This document shows positions 44,555 through 56,515 of a stretch of DNA of 64,000 bases, piece by piece. A program made the translations under genes and the position numbers. The stretch comes from Arthrobacter crusticola. GTDB taxonomy: Bacteria > Actinomycetota > Actinomycetes > Actinomycetales > Micrococcaceae. Every line of letters begins with the position of its first letter. Position 1 is the stretch's first letter. The stretch spans positions 62,001-126,000 of the forward strand of contig NZ_SMTK01000002.1 of assembly GCF_004357995.1 (NCBI RefSeq), read 5' to 3'. The notes under the pieces are model-generated. The model was given only the letters and a program-made list of their open reading frames with translations, had not been told where the DNA came from and searched no databases.

Positions 44555-45586
44555 TTACGCCAGGAGGTCCCGAACCATCGGGATGACCTTCGTCCCGTAC
44601 AGCTCGACGTTGCGCATCAGCGACTCATGCGTCATCGGGCCGGAGCCGTACTTGAGCGTGAACCGGTCGACGTTCAGCGTCTTCACCGTCTCGGCAATCT
44701 TGCGCGCCACCGTGTCGGGTGAGCCAACGTACAGTGAGCCCCCCTCGATCTCGGCGTCAAATTCGGCACGGCTCGCCGGGCCCCAGCCGCGCTCGGCCCC
44801 GATCCGGTTCCTCATGATCTCGAAGTTGGGCCACAGCTCCTCGCGGGCCTGCTCGTCGGTGTCGGCGACGTGGCCGGGGGAGTGCATCCCGACCGGCAGG
44901 AGGGGCTTACCCAGCTGGGTCAGGGCCCGGTGGTACAGGTCAATGTAGGGCTCGAACCGCGAGGGGTGGCCGCCGATGATCGCAATCATCAGGGGCATGC
45001 CGTACTGGGCGGCGCGCACGACTGACTGCGGGCTTCCCCCGACGCCGATCCACGCCTTCAGCTCACCGGACGCCGTGGTGGGAAAGACGCGTTGCTGCGT
45101 CAGCTCGGGGCGGGTGCGGCCGCTCCAGGTGACGGGCCTTTCCTTGCGGACCTCAGTGAACAGGTCCAGCTTGTCCTCGAAGAGTTCCTCGTACTTGGTC
45201 AGGTCGAATCCGAACAGCGGAAAGGACTCGGTGAAGGAGCCCCGGCCCAGGATCACTTCGGCGCGGCCGTTGGAGGCGGCGTCGAGCGTTGAGAAGCGCT
45301 GGTAGACCCGGATCGGGTCATCGGAGCTGAGGACTGTCACCGCGGAGCCCAGCTGGATGTTTTTAGTGCGGCCGGCGATTGTCGCCAGCACCATCTCGGG
45401 GGAGGACACTGCGAAGTCGGAGCGGTGGTGCTCTCCGATGCCGAAGAAGTCGACGCCGACCTGATCCGCGAGAACCCCTTCCTCGATGACGTCCCGGATC
45501 ACCTGGTGGTAGGGCACGGGGTTGCCCTCGGCATCCGCCGTGACGTCTCCGAACGTATCCAGTCCAAGCTCGAGTTCCTTCGCCAT
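44555..45586 (-). CDS. LLM-class flavin-dependent monooxygenase
   Basis: The protein has 343 residues from an ATG with AGGAG upstream; a longer frame reaches 45751 but the added 55 residues are Pro/Ala-rich and unconserved. Blocks FFGIGEHHRSDFAVSS, GSAVTVLSSDDPIRVYQR, GRGSFTESFPL and VTWSGR match the LLM gene at 14327 at the same spacing, so they are paralogues. It resembles the FMN-dependent CE1758-type group. The dodecin gene lies 122 bp upstream on the same strand, a plausible flavin-storage partner. Confidence 0.85.
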   Translation of the reverse strand: MAKELELGLDTFGDVTADAEGNPVPYHQVIRDVIEEGVLADQVGVDFFGIGEHHRSDFAVSSPEMVLATIAGRTKNIQLGSAVTVLSSDDPIRVYQRFSTLDAASNGRAEVILGRGSFTESFPLFGFDLTKYEELFEDKLDLFTEVRKERPVTWSGRTRPELTQQRVFPTTASGELKAWIGVGGSPQSVVRAAQYGMPLMIAIIGGHPSRFEPYIDLYHRALTQLGKPLLPVGMHSPGHVADTDEQAREELWPNFEIMRNRIGAERGWGPASRAEFDAEIEGGSLYVGSPDTVARKIAETVKTLNVDRFTLKYGSGPMTHESLMRNVELYGTKVIPMVRDLLA

Positions 45587-45708
45587 GAGTGCTCCTGTAA
45601 TAGGCTGACGCGGCCCGGGAAGTGCCGCCGGGGACATAACGCCGTCAGCGGCGCCACCATTCCCCGAAGCAGCCCTGAGCACGCCCTGACCAAGGAGGGC
45701 GGAGGGGC

Positions 45709-45918
45709 TCAGTCGTCGAGGCGGAAACCGACCTTCATCGTCACCTGCCAATCGGCGATGGCACCGTCCACAAGGTGCCCGCGGACCTCCTTCACCTCGA
45801 ACCAGTCGAGGTTGTGAAGTGTCGATGCCGCGCGGGCGATCCCATTTCGCACTGCTGCATCCGAGCCGTCCGGCGAGCTGCCAACGATCTCCGTTACGCG
45901 GTAAGTGTGCCCGGCCAT
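45709..45918 (-). CDS. Dodecin (flavin-binding)
   Basis: The protein has 69 residues from an ATG with GAGGAGG upstream. The sequence TYRVTEIVGSSPDGSDAAVR, then a WFEVKEVRGHLVDG strand and the WQVTMKVGFRL end define dodecin, which forms a 12-subunit cage holding flavin dimers. The Trp of NLDWFEV is in the usual flavin-stacking position. It is transcribed toward the LLM monooxygenase and away from the Rpf gene. Confidence 0.9.
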   Translation of the reverse strand: MAGHTYRVTEIVGSSPDGSDAAVRNGIARAASTLHNLDWFEVKEVRGHLVDGAIADWQVTMKVGFRLDD

Positions 45919-46021
45919 GAGTCCTCCTCGACGATGTGGGTGCGCGGCGGCGCCGCGGATGGCCGCAACACTATTACGAGCCGGCACTGCAGTCCAGAGC
46001 CCGCCGAGGACCGACCAACCC

Positions 46022-46055
46022 AAAAACCCCCTGCCTCGACAGAAGGCAGGGGGTT
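46022..46055 (-). terminator. Intrinsic terminator of the rpf gene
   Basis: A 12-bp stem AACCCCCTGCCT/AGGCAGGGGGTT (46025-46055) with 7-nt loop. Read on the minus strand, the right arm is followed by TTT, the form of a classic terminator for the gene ending at 46090. Confidence 0.88.
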
Positions 46056-46089
46056 CTAGGGGATGGGCGTACTGCCCGGGCGGTTGTGC

Positions 46090-47254
<1,165 letters not shown>

Positions 47255-47725
47255 ATGGAATCGCCATCCCAGGCCCTCACCTGCCACGTCCCGCTTCGGT
47301 GGGGTGACATGGACGCGTACGGCCATATCAACAACGTCCAGGTGCTTCGGATCCTCGAAGAAGCCCGGATTGCCGCCTTCGGGCCACCCGCGGGCACGGG
47401 GCTGCCGGGCACGGCGCCGCAGGTCGAGCTCTTTTCCTCACTGGAACCCGGAGTGCAGGCCCTCGTCGTCGAGCACCGGGTCCGCTACACCGCCCCGCTT
47501 GACTACCGAAACATCCCCGCCGTCATCGATGTCTGGGTCAGCGGGCTCACCCCCGCCAGCCTCACCCTTTCCTACCTGATCCGCGATCCGGAGAGCCGGA
47601 CCGTGTGCGCCAAGGCCGAAACCGTGCTCGCGTTCCTGCGCGTCGAGAAGGGGCAGCTGGTGCGCCTTGATGCCGAGCACCGGCGCCTGCTTGAGCCCCA
47701 CCGCGCCGCGCCCGTCTTCGCCTGA
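47255..47725 (+). CDS. Acyl-CoA thioesterase (hotdog fold)
   Basis: The protein has 156 residues. The motif RWGDMDAYGHINNVQVLRIL (catalytic Asp) is that of 4HBT-family thioesterases. ALVVEHRVRYTAPLDYR forms the central helix and strands. It hydrolyses acyl-CoA; chain preference is unknown. It has its own promoter region, shared divergently with rpf. Confidence 0.87.
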   Translation: MESPSQALTCHVPLRWGDMDAYGHINNVQVLRILEEARIAAFGPPAGTGLPGTAPQVELFSSLEPGVQALVVEHRVRYTAPLDYRNIPAVIDVWVSGLTPASLTLSYLIRDPESRTVCAKAETVLAFLRVEKGQLVRLDAEHRRLLEPHRAAPVFA

Positions 47726-48145
47726 AGCCGCAGCCGGTGGGTGGGCACACTCCCTGCCCCCGCCGCACAATATTTCCTGACGCACCATCGGCTGCAGGAT
47801 GATGATTTCGCCCGAAGCGAACGACCTGCCCGGATGGAGGGCAGTGTCCCGCAACTGGCTGTTCTATCCACCGGCCACCCTGTGGCCGCAACCAGAGGTG
47901 GCTACCCGGAGAACTGCCGCTGCCTCGACGGTTACCAGCGCGTCGGCATCCTCGTGGTGAAGGAGGGGCTCGCCACCTTGTAGGACGTGGGCTGGAAAGA
48001 ACGGCCCCTCTCGCCGGCCACAGGCCGGCGGGAAGGGCCGCTGTCCGCCCCAGGGCGGTTGATGGCAGCCGTTCCGGCCGGCGCAGCGCCGGCCGGAACG
48101 GTACATGCCAGGGCCATCGCGTGAGCGAAAGCCCGGTACAGCGGA
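47726..48145 (-). terminator. Non-coding gap with hairpin terminators after the formaldehyde dehydrogenase gene
   Basis: No gene is supported. Reading the minus strand from the stop at 48146, a near-perfect 16-bp palindrome (48068-48100) comes first. A small hairpin CCGCCC/GGGCGG (48045-48058) follows. The third is a 17-pair hairpin with one mismatch and loop ACA (48002-48040). Behind it comes TTCTTTCC, so the last is the likely terminator. Confidence 0.7.
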
Positions 48146-49363
48146 TCAGGCCGCGATATACCCGTTGGGGTTGAGCACGTACTTCGTGGCGGCGCCGGCG
48201 TCGAACTCCTGGTAGCCCTGAGGGGCCTCATCCAGTCCGATCGGCTTGGCGTTGACGGCCTTGGCAATCTGGACCTTGTCGTGCAGGATCGCCATCATGA
48301 GCCGCCGGTTGTACTTCATGACCGGGCACTGCCCGGTGGTGAAGGACAGCGACTTGGCCCACCCGGTGCCGAGGCTCAGGGAGAGCGAGCCGACCTTGGC
48401 CGCCTCGTCGATGCCGCCCGGGTCGCCCGTGACATAGAGCCCCGGGATGCCGAGTGCGCCGCCGGCGGCGGTGATCTGCATCAGCGAGTTAAGCACCGTC
48501 GCCGGTGCCTCACCGGCGTCCTTCGAGCCGTGGGCGCGCGCCTCGAAACCGACCGCGTCGACGCCGCAGTCGACCTCGGGCACACCGAGCAGCTGCTCGA
48601 TCTGATCCCGGGGATCGCCCTTCGAAACATCGACGGTCTCAACACCGAAGCTGCGGGCCTGCGCCAGCCGGTCCTCATTGAGGTCGCCGACAATCACGAC
48701 GGCGGCACCGAGCAGTTGCGCGCTCGCCGCCGCGGCAAGCCCGACCGGCCCCGCCCCCGCGATGTACACGGTGGATCCCACTGTTACCCCGGCGGTGACC
48801 GCGCCGTGGAAGCCGGTGGGGAAGATATCCGACAGCATGGTGAGGTCGAGGATCTTCTCCAGGGCCTGGTCGCGGTCCGGGAACTTCAGCAGGTTCCAGT
48901 CCGCGTACGGCACCAGCACGTACTCGGCCTGGCCGCCGACCCAGCCACCCATGTCGACATACCCATAGGCACTGCCGGGCCGGTCCGGGTTGACGTTCAG
49001 ACAGATGCCGGTCTTGCCCTCCTTGCAGTTCCGACACCGCCCGCACGCGATATTGAACGGCACCGAGACGATGTCGCCCTGCTTGATGAATTCGACGTCC
49101 CGGCCAACCTCAATAACCTCGCCGGTGATCTCGTGACCCAGGACGAGGTCGACCGGTGCGGTGGTGCGGCCCCTAACCATGTGCTGGTCGGAACCGCAGA
49201 TATTCGTCGCCACCGTCTTAAGGATGACGCCGTGGTGAACCGCCCTGCCGACATTGGCAGGGTTGACCCCCGGCCCGTCCTTCAACTCAAAGGTGGGGTA
49301 TTCGGTATCGATCACTTCGACCTTGCCGGGCCCTTTGTAAGCGACAGCCCTGTTCGTGGTCAT
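48146..49363 (-). CDS. fdhA: Formaldehyde dehydrogenase, glutathione-independent type
   Basis: The protein has 405 residues of the zinc-dependent medium-chain dehydrogenase family. Catalytic zinc ligands lie in NICGSD (Cys) and LGHEITGEV (His). The structural zinc site is CGRCRNCKEGKTGIC. NAD binding is GAGPVGLAAAASAQ, with Asp in VGDLNEDR. The long C-terminus with SLSLSLGTGWAKSLSF and KYNRRLMMAIL is typical of FdhA/Pseudomonas putida-type enzymes. It oxidises formaldehyde to formate. Despite fdhD (13414), no formate dehydrogenase is in the window. Confidence 0.9.
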   Translation of the reverse strand: MTTNRAVAYKGPGKVEVIDTEYPTFELKDGPGVNPANVGRAVHHGVILKTVATNICGSDQHMVRGRTTAPVDLVLGHEITGEVIEVGRDVEFIKQGDIVSVPFNIACGRCRNCKEGKTGICLNVNPDRPGSAYGYVDMGGWVGGQAEYVLVPYADWNLLKFPDRDQALEKILDLTMLSDIFPTGFHGAVTAGVTVGSTVYIAGAGPVGLAAAASAQLLGAAVVIVGDLNEDRLAQARSFGVETVDVSKGDPRDQIEQLLGVPEVDCGVDAVGFEARAHGSKDAGEAPATVLNSLMQITAAGGALGIPGLYVTGDPGGIDEAAKVGSLSLSLGTGWAKSLSFTTGQCPVMKYNRRLMMAILHDKVQIAKAVNAKPIGLDEAPQGYQEFDAGAATKYVLNPNGYIAA

Positions 49364-49532
49364 GGTTTTCCCTTTCCCTTGACAGTTGACCCGATCACCA
49401 ATGACCGGGCCATTCCCGCTGGAACCTGCCTCTCAGCCTGTCCAATCCGTCGTTGGCCGGGGGGCTGGCCCCGCATCAAACTAACGGGGTGAAGGTTGCA
49501 TCAGCGTTGCAGGAAAGGGCACAGTAAGCCCC

Positions 49533-50291
49533 ATGACTCAGACCGCTATGATCACCGGCGCGACCGCCGGCCTGGGCGCCGAATTCGCCCGCTCGCTGGC
49601 CGCCCGCGGCTCCAATCTGGTGCTCGTTGCCCGCGACGCCGAACGCCTCGAAGATGTCGCCCGCCGCCTGCGGCGGGCGCATGGCGTGACCGTGGAGGTC
49701 CTGCCGGCCGACCTGCTCGAGGACGGCGGACTCGACCGGGTGACGGCTAGGCTCACGGGGGATGCCGTACCCATCACCACCCTCATCAACAATGCGGGAT
49801 ACGGTCTGCGCCAGGCGTTCGCCGAGAACTCCTTCGAGGAGGAGCGGCGTCACCTCCGGATCCACATCGAGGTTCCGTTGGCCCTGACCCATGCGGTGCT
49901 CGGCGGTATGCGCAAGCGGGGAAGCGGGCACATCATCAATGTGGCGAGCGTCGCCGGCTTCGTTCCGCGGGGCACCTACGGTGCGGCGAAGGCCGCAATG
50001 ATCAGCTTCAGCCGGTGGGCCAATCTTGCCTACGGCAGGGAGGGCATCACCGTGACGGCTTTGTGCCCGGGCTTTGTCCATACTGAGTTCCACGACCGGA
50101 TGGGCCTCGATAAGTCAACAGTTCCGGCCTGGATGTGGCTCAACGCCGAGCAGGTCATCGCCGAAGGACTCCGCGATGCCGCGGCGGGCAAGGCTGTGTC
50201 GATACCCAGCGTGAAGTACAAGGCGCTCGCCGGCATCGCCCGCACTCTGCCGTCACGCCTGGTGGCGGGTCTCGCCAGCCGGGGCCGCTGA
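49533..50291 (+). CDS. Short-chain dehydrogenase
   Basis: The protein has 252 residues. The cofactor loop is ITGATAGLGAEFARSLA, NNAGYG is present, and catalytic Ser lies in NVASVAGF with Y-x3-K as YGAAKAA. The pattern, including CPGFVHTEFHDRMG, fits the DltE/YqjQ-type group of SDRs. Its substrate is unknown. The stop codon lies inside the first copy of a 33-bp tandem repeat. Confidence 0.87.
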   Translation: MTQTAMITGATAGLGAEFARSLAARGSNLVLVARDAERLEDVARRLRRAHGVTVEVLPADLLEDGGLDRVTARLTGDAVPITTLINNAGYGLRQAFAENSFEEERRHLRIHIEVPLALTHAVLGGMRKRGSGHIINVASVAGFVPRGTYGAAKAAMISFSRWANLAYGREGITVTALCPGFVHTEFHDRMGLDKSTVPAWMWLNAEQVIAEGLRDAAAGKAVSIPSVKYKALAGIARTLPSRLVAGLASRGR

Positions 50292-50403
50292 GAACAGCGC
50301 CGGCCTCACCGCCAGGGCCGCTGTGGGCAGCGCCGGCCTCACCGCCAGGGCCGCTGTGGGCAGCGCCGGCCTCACCGCCAGGGCCGCTGTGGGCAGCGCC
50401 GGC
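50284..50403. repeat. 33-bp tandem repeat with a hairpin in each copy
   Basis: Units start at 50284, 50317, 50350 and 50383 (the fourth is partial). Each contains CGCTG-loop-CAGCG. The loop is AGAA in the first copy but TGGG in the others, while stems are identical. The array follows the stop of the SDR gene and precedes the end of a convergent small gene. It may act as a multi-hairpin terminator. Confidence 0.75.
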
Positions 50404-50431
50404 GCGCCCCGCTGCGCCCTGTGGGGCGGGC

Positions 50432-50677
50432 TCAGCCTTCGCTGTCCCACATGTCGACGTCGGCTGCGGCCGCGTCTTCAGGACGGCGGTCCGCAGCGGG
50501 GTCCCCGGATCCTGGACCGCCGGTGAAGCTCGCGGGCACCATACCGCCGGCGGAATTCCCCTGCTGCTCCCGGATGTTGGCTCCGGGGCCGCCGGTGGCG
50601 CCGGTTCCGGCCTCCGGCTCAAGGACGTTCTTCCGCCGATCGCCAGTCGGCTCCTGGGTGCCGTTGGAATCCGTCAT
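50432..50677 (-). CDS. Small acidic hypothetical protein
   Basis: The protein has 81 residues from an ATG with CAGGAGG upstream; this good ribosome site is the main support. Rich in Gly, Ala, Asp and Glu without hydrophobic core segments (MTDSNGTQEPTGDRRKNVLE...VDMWDSEG), so likely disordered. No family is recognised. Similar short acidic proteins are widespread in Micrococcaceae, with no known role. Confidence 0.6.
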   Translation of the reverse strand: MTDSNGTQEPTGDRRKNVLEPEAGTGATGGPGANIREQQGNSAGGMVPASFTGGPGSGDPAADRRPEDAAAADVDMWDSEG

Positions 50678-50733
50678 GGGTGTCCTCCTGTTGAGTGCCC
50701 CGGCCGCTGCTGCGCCGTTGTCCTCCGGCCAGC

Positions 50734-51210
50734 CTACGCGGGGTTCGGCGGGCCGGGTTCGGCCGGGCCGGAGGGAGCGCCCGGCGGGGCTCCGAGGAAT
50801 GCCCTCAGCTGTTCCTCCAGGGCCGACGGGGATTCTTTGAGCCGGCATTCCCAGGCAATGAAAATGTCCCAGCCCTGGGCGCGCAGCGCCTCCTGCTGGC
50901 GTTGATCCCGCAGGCGGGTGCGCTCCCGCTTGTCGGCCCAGAACTCGGAATTGGTTGACGGGGCGCGCTGGCCGGCGCGGCAGGAGTGGGAATGCCAAAA
51001 ACAGCCATTGACAAAAACCACTTTGCGCCGCCCGGCGAAGACCAGATCCGGGCGGCCGGGAAGTAGGCCTCCCGCGGTGGCCCCATGGAGGCGGTAGCGG
51101 TACCCGGCGCGGTGCAGCAGGCGGCGGACCACAAGCTCGGGCTGGGTGTTCTTGCCCCGGATCCGGGACATGTTGCGGCTGCGCTGTTCGCGGCTAACGG
51201 TGTCGGCCAT
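50734..51210 (-). CDS. vsr: Very short patch repair endonuclease (Vsr)
   Basis: The protein has 158 residues. RSRNMSRIRGKNTQPELVVRR, LLPGRPDLVFAGRRKVVFVN and GCFWHSHSC carry the Vsr fold, the catalytic Asp of RPDLVF and the zinc ligands. Vsr nicks 5' of T:G mismatches that arise by deamination of methylated cytosine. It usually accompanies a 5-methylcytosine methyltransferase, but none is within this window. The last 20 residues (Pro/Gly/Ala) are unconserved. Confidence 0.88.
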   Translation of the reverse strand: MADTVSREQRSRNMSRIRGKNTQPELVVRRLLHRAGYRYRLHGATAGGLLPGRPDLVFAGRRKVVFVNGCFWHSHSCRAGQRAPSTNSEFWADKRERTRLRDQRQQEALRAQGWDIFIAWECRLKESPSALEEQLRAFLGAPPGAPSGPAEPGPPNPA

Positions 51211-51317
51211 CCTCCGATCGTAGGGCGCCACCACCCGATGAGCCAGGAAGCCCTAAGTGTGCTTATGATTGATCACCGCTAGGTGGAAAATTAAGCCCCT
51301 TACAAGGAGGTAAGACA

Positions 51318-51581
51318 ATGGCTGGTTACTTCAAACTGGTCGACGCTCACGACGGTGGATTCCGGGTAAAACTGACGGCCCCCGACGGCTCCCTCGTCGC
51401 CGTTTCAACCTTCTTCGCCACCAAGCAGGAGGCGATTTCCGGAATCGAACTGATCCGCGAGATCGCTGGAACCGGGCCCATCGTGGATCACAGCCGGGAC
51501 GAGGAACTCGTCCAGGAGGACTTCCTGCGAAGTGCAACCGCCGAACTGGCGGCCGATGCCGGTGAAATCCGCCGCGCCTGA
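51318..51581 (+). CDS. YegP-like (DUF1508) protein
   Basis: The protein has 87 residues from an ATG preceded by AAGGAGG. Single DUF1508 unit: GYFKLVDAHDGGFRVKLTAP, then DGSLVAVST and TKQEAISGIELIRE. E. coli YegP has two such units; here only one plus an acidic C-terminal tail. Function unknown. The gene is flanked by vsr (divergent) and, 270 bp downstream, aconitase. Confidence 0.82.
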   Translation: MAGYFKLVDAHDGGFRVKLTAPDGSLVAVSTFFATKQEAISGIELIREIAGTGPIVDHSRDEELVQEDFLRSATAELAADAGEIRRA

Positions 51582-51772
51582 CCTCTTTCTGCCCCCCGGT
51601 GAACTCCCGACACCCTCCCGCGAGTTCTTCGCCCGGGACCAGAGCCTTTTTCCGGCTCCCCCCCTTCGCGGTCTCCCGCCGAGGAATCTCCGACGTGCTG
51701 CGCCCGGCTCAGACCCCGCCCGCAACGGCCGGACCCCGCCGGCGTTCCTCGACGGCGCGCAGGTGTGTACGT

Positions 51773-51805
51773 ATGTATACATTCCCGCGGTCCGAAAGAT
51801 AGACT
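51773..51805 (+). promoter_or_regulatory. Aconitase promoter with palindrome over the -35 element
   Basis: ATGTATACAT (51773-51782) is a perfect 10-bp palindrome inside GTACGTATGTATACATTC, distinctly A+T-rich. TATACA (51776-51781) then 18 bp then TAGACT (51800-51805) gives a promoter, so the palindrome overlaps its -35 and is a candidate repressor site. Confidence 0.55.
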
Positions 51806-51850
51806 GGGCCGCATACTAACTTTCACGCAATGCAATAAGGAGCGATGGTC

Positions 51851-54706
<2,856 letters not shown>

Positions 54707-54715
54707 CCCGGCCCC

Positions 54716-55381
54716 GTGACCGAGTCCACGGACATGTCAGCGAAAGTTGACGGCGAGGCGATCTTCCGGGTCCTCCGGGGGGAGATCCTCGCCGGGGTCC
54801 ACCCGCCGGGCACCGCCCTGCGCGAAGTGGTCATCTCGGAGCGGTTTGGCGTCTCCCGCACTCCGGTGCGGGAGGCGCTCAGCCGGCTCCAGCACGAGCG
54901 GCTCCTCGAGCGTGCGGCGCGTGGGCTTCAGGTGCCCCAGATCGACCCGCAGGAGGTCATCCAGATCTACGACCTGCGGGTGATGCTCGAGGAGGAGGCC
55001 GCAGGCCAGGCCGCCTCCGAACGCCGGTCGGCCGATGTGATCCGCCTCGAGGCGCTCGTGGAGCGGGATAAGGCCCTGTCGGACCCGGACGACCAGACCC
55101 GGATCAACCTCAACCAGGAGTTCCACGTGGCGCTGTGGGCGGCCTCCCACAACCCCGTGCTCACCGACCTGCTGGCGAGGCTCTCCACGCACCTGATCCA
55201 CACCCCGCGCTCCACCCTCTCCGTCGGCAACCGCTGGCAGGAGTCGCTGGACGAGCACGAGGCGCTGGTGTGTGCCGTGGCCGACCGCCGGGCGGAGGAC
55301 GCCCGGCGAATCGCCCGCACCCACATGGAGACGGCCCGCGCCCTGCGGCTTGCACTCCTGCGGACCTCGGCGGCCGGCTAA
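54716..55381 (+). CDS. GntR-family regulator (FadR/FCD type)
   Basis: The protein has 221 residues from a GTG 9 bp after acnA. The winged helix-turn-helix is AIFRVLRGEILAGVHPPGTA to FGVSRTPVREALSRLQHERL. The C-terminal FCD domain, with metal-binding His in DLLARLSTHLIH and DEHEALV, senses an organic ligand. The next gene starts inside its stop (TAATG), so it probably controls the nucleoside hydrolase/ECF operon it heads. Proximity to acnA may instead indicate a role in carboxylate metabolism. Confidence 0.85.
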   Translation: MTESTDMSAKVDGEAIFRVLRGEILAGVHPPGTALREVVISERFGVSRTPVREALSRLQHERLLERAARGLQVPQIDPQEVIQIYDLRVMLEEEAAGQAASERRSADVIRLEALVERDKALSDPDDQTRINLNQEFHVALWAASHNPVLTDLLARLSTHLIHTPRSTLSVGNRWQESLDEHEALVCAVADRRAEDARRIARTHMETARALRLALLRTSAAG

Positions 55382-56409
55382 TGGCCCCGACCCGGCTGCT
55401 GCTCGACGTCGACACCGGTATCGACGACGCGGTGGCGCTGCTCTACCTGTGTGCCGTGCCCGAGGTCCGCCTCGAAGGCATCACCTGCACCGCCGGAAAT
55501 GTGGGCGCGGCGCAGGTGGCGGCGAACAACCTCGCCCTCCTCGAACTCGCCGGGCGGAGCGGGGTCGAGGTGGCCATCGGCAGCGAGGTGCCCCTCGTGG
55601 TGCCGCTGGTGACGACCGAGGAAACCCACGGGGACCAGGGGGTGGGCTACGCCGTGCTTCCGGCCGCCCGGCAGCAGGTCTCCGACCGCTCCGCGGTGGA
55701 GGTATGGGTGGAGGCGGCCCGGGCGAACCCTGGGGAGATCACGGGGCTGATCACCGGGCCGCTGACGAACTTTGCCCTCGCGCTGCGTGCCGAGCCACGG
55801 CTCCCGATGCTCCTGAAGGGCCTGGTGATCATGGGCGGGGCGTTCAACTACCCCGGCAATACGACGCCGGTCGCCGAGTGGAACATCCACGTCGATCCGC
55901 ATGCGGCCAAGGAGGTCTTCGCGGCCTACCGCGGCCTGCCGGCGGACCGGCTGCCGGTGGTGTGCGCCCTCGAGTCGACCGAGCGGATCGAGTGCCGCCC
56001 GGAGCACCTCGACCGGCTGTCGCGCTCCGCCGGTGCCGGCGGAGAGCTGCTCAGCCCCGACGACCCTGAAGGGCTGCGCAGCAGCAACCCCAACCGGGTC
56101 ATCGCCTGCGTCTCGGATGCGCTCCGCTTCTATATGGAGTTCCACCGCCGGTACGACCAGGGCTACCTCGCCCACCTCCACGACCTCTTCGCCGCGATGG
56201 TCGCCACCGGGGAGGCGACCGCCACCACCCGGCCCGCGACCGTCGACGTCGAAACGGATTCTCCCCTGACGTTCGGGCAGACCGTCGGTGACTTCGCCGG
56301 GTTCTGGAAACAGCCGCCCAACGCCCGGGTGGTGACCGCCAACGAGCCGGAAAAGGTCTTTGGGACGCTCATCGACCGCCTCGCCCGGCTGGCCGCAGAC
56401 CGGGGCTGA
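55381..56409 (+). CDS. Inosine-uridine-type nucleoside hydrolase
   Basis: The protein has 342 residues, starting inside the previous stop codon. The calcium-binding motif is DVDTGIDDAVALL (about 8-20), with further ligands in TGPLTNFALAL and EWNIHVDPHAA. It cleaves ribonucleosides to ribose and free base. Substrate choice within the family is not predictable. Coupled to an ECF importer, it suggests that imported nucleosides are hydrolysed for salvage. Confidence 0.87.
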   Translation: MAPTRLLLDVDTGIDDAVALLYLCAVPEVRLEGITCTAGNVGAAQVAANNLALLELAGRSGVEVAIGSEVPLVVPLVTTEETHGDQGVGYAVLPAARQQVSDRSAVEVWVEAARANPGEITGLITGPLTNFALALRAEPRLPMLLKGLVIMGGAFNYPGNTTPVAEWNIHVDPHAAKEVFAAYRGLPADRLPVVCALESTERIECRPEHLDRLSRSAGAGGELLSPDDPEGLRSSNPNRVIACVSDALRFYMEFHRRYDQGYLAHLHDLFAAMVATGEATATTRPATVDVETDSPLTFGQTVGDFAGFWKQPPNARVVTANEPEKVFGTLIDRLARLAADRG

Positions 56410-56429
56410 CCCGCCCCGGATCCTACGGG

Positions 56430-56435
56430 TACACT
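56430..56435 (+). promoter_or_regulatory. Possible -10 element before the ECF genes
   Basis: GGGTACACT at 56427-56435 is a good TAnnnT element about 80 bp before the ATG of the S component. No clear -35. It suggests the ECF genes can be transcribed separately from the regulator and hydrolase. The leader shows no known riboswitch. Confidence 0.35.
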
Positions 56436-56515
56436 TAGCTACTGCCCGCACCGCCGCGGGCCGCGCCGAGGTGACATGAGGTGCACGCCCCTGCCCCGCG
56501 CGCCCGAGGACTGCA

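Noticed and set aside
50284-50403. Possible CRISPR array
   Set aside because: Repeats are directly abutting with no unique spacers and no cas genes are near.
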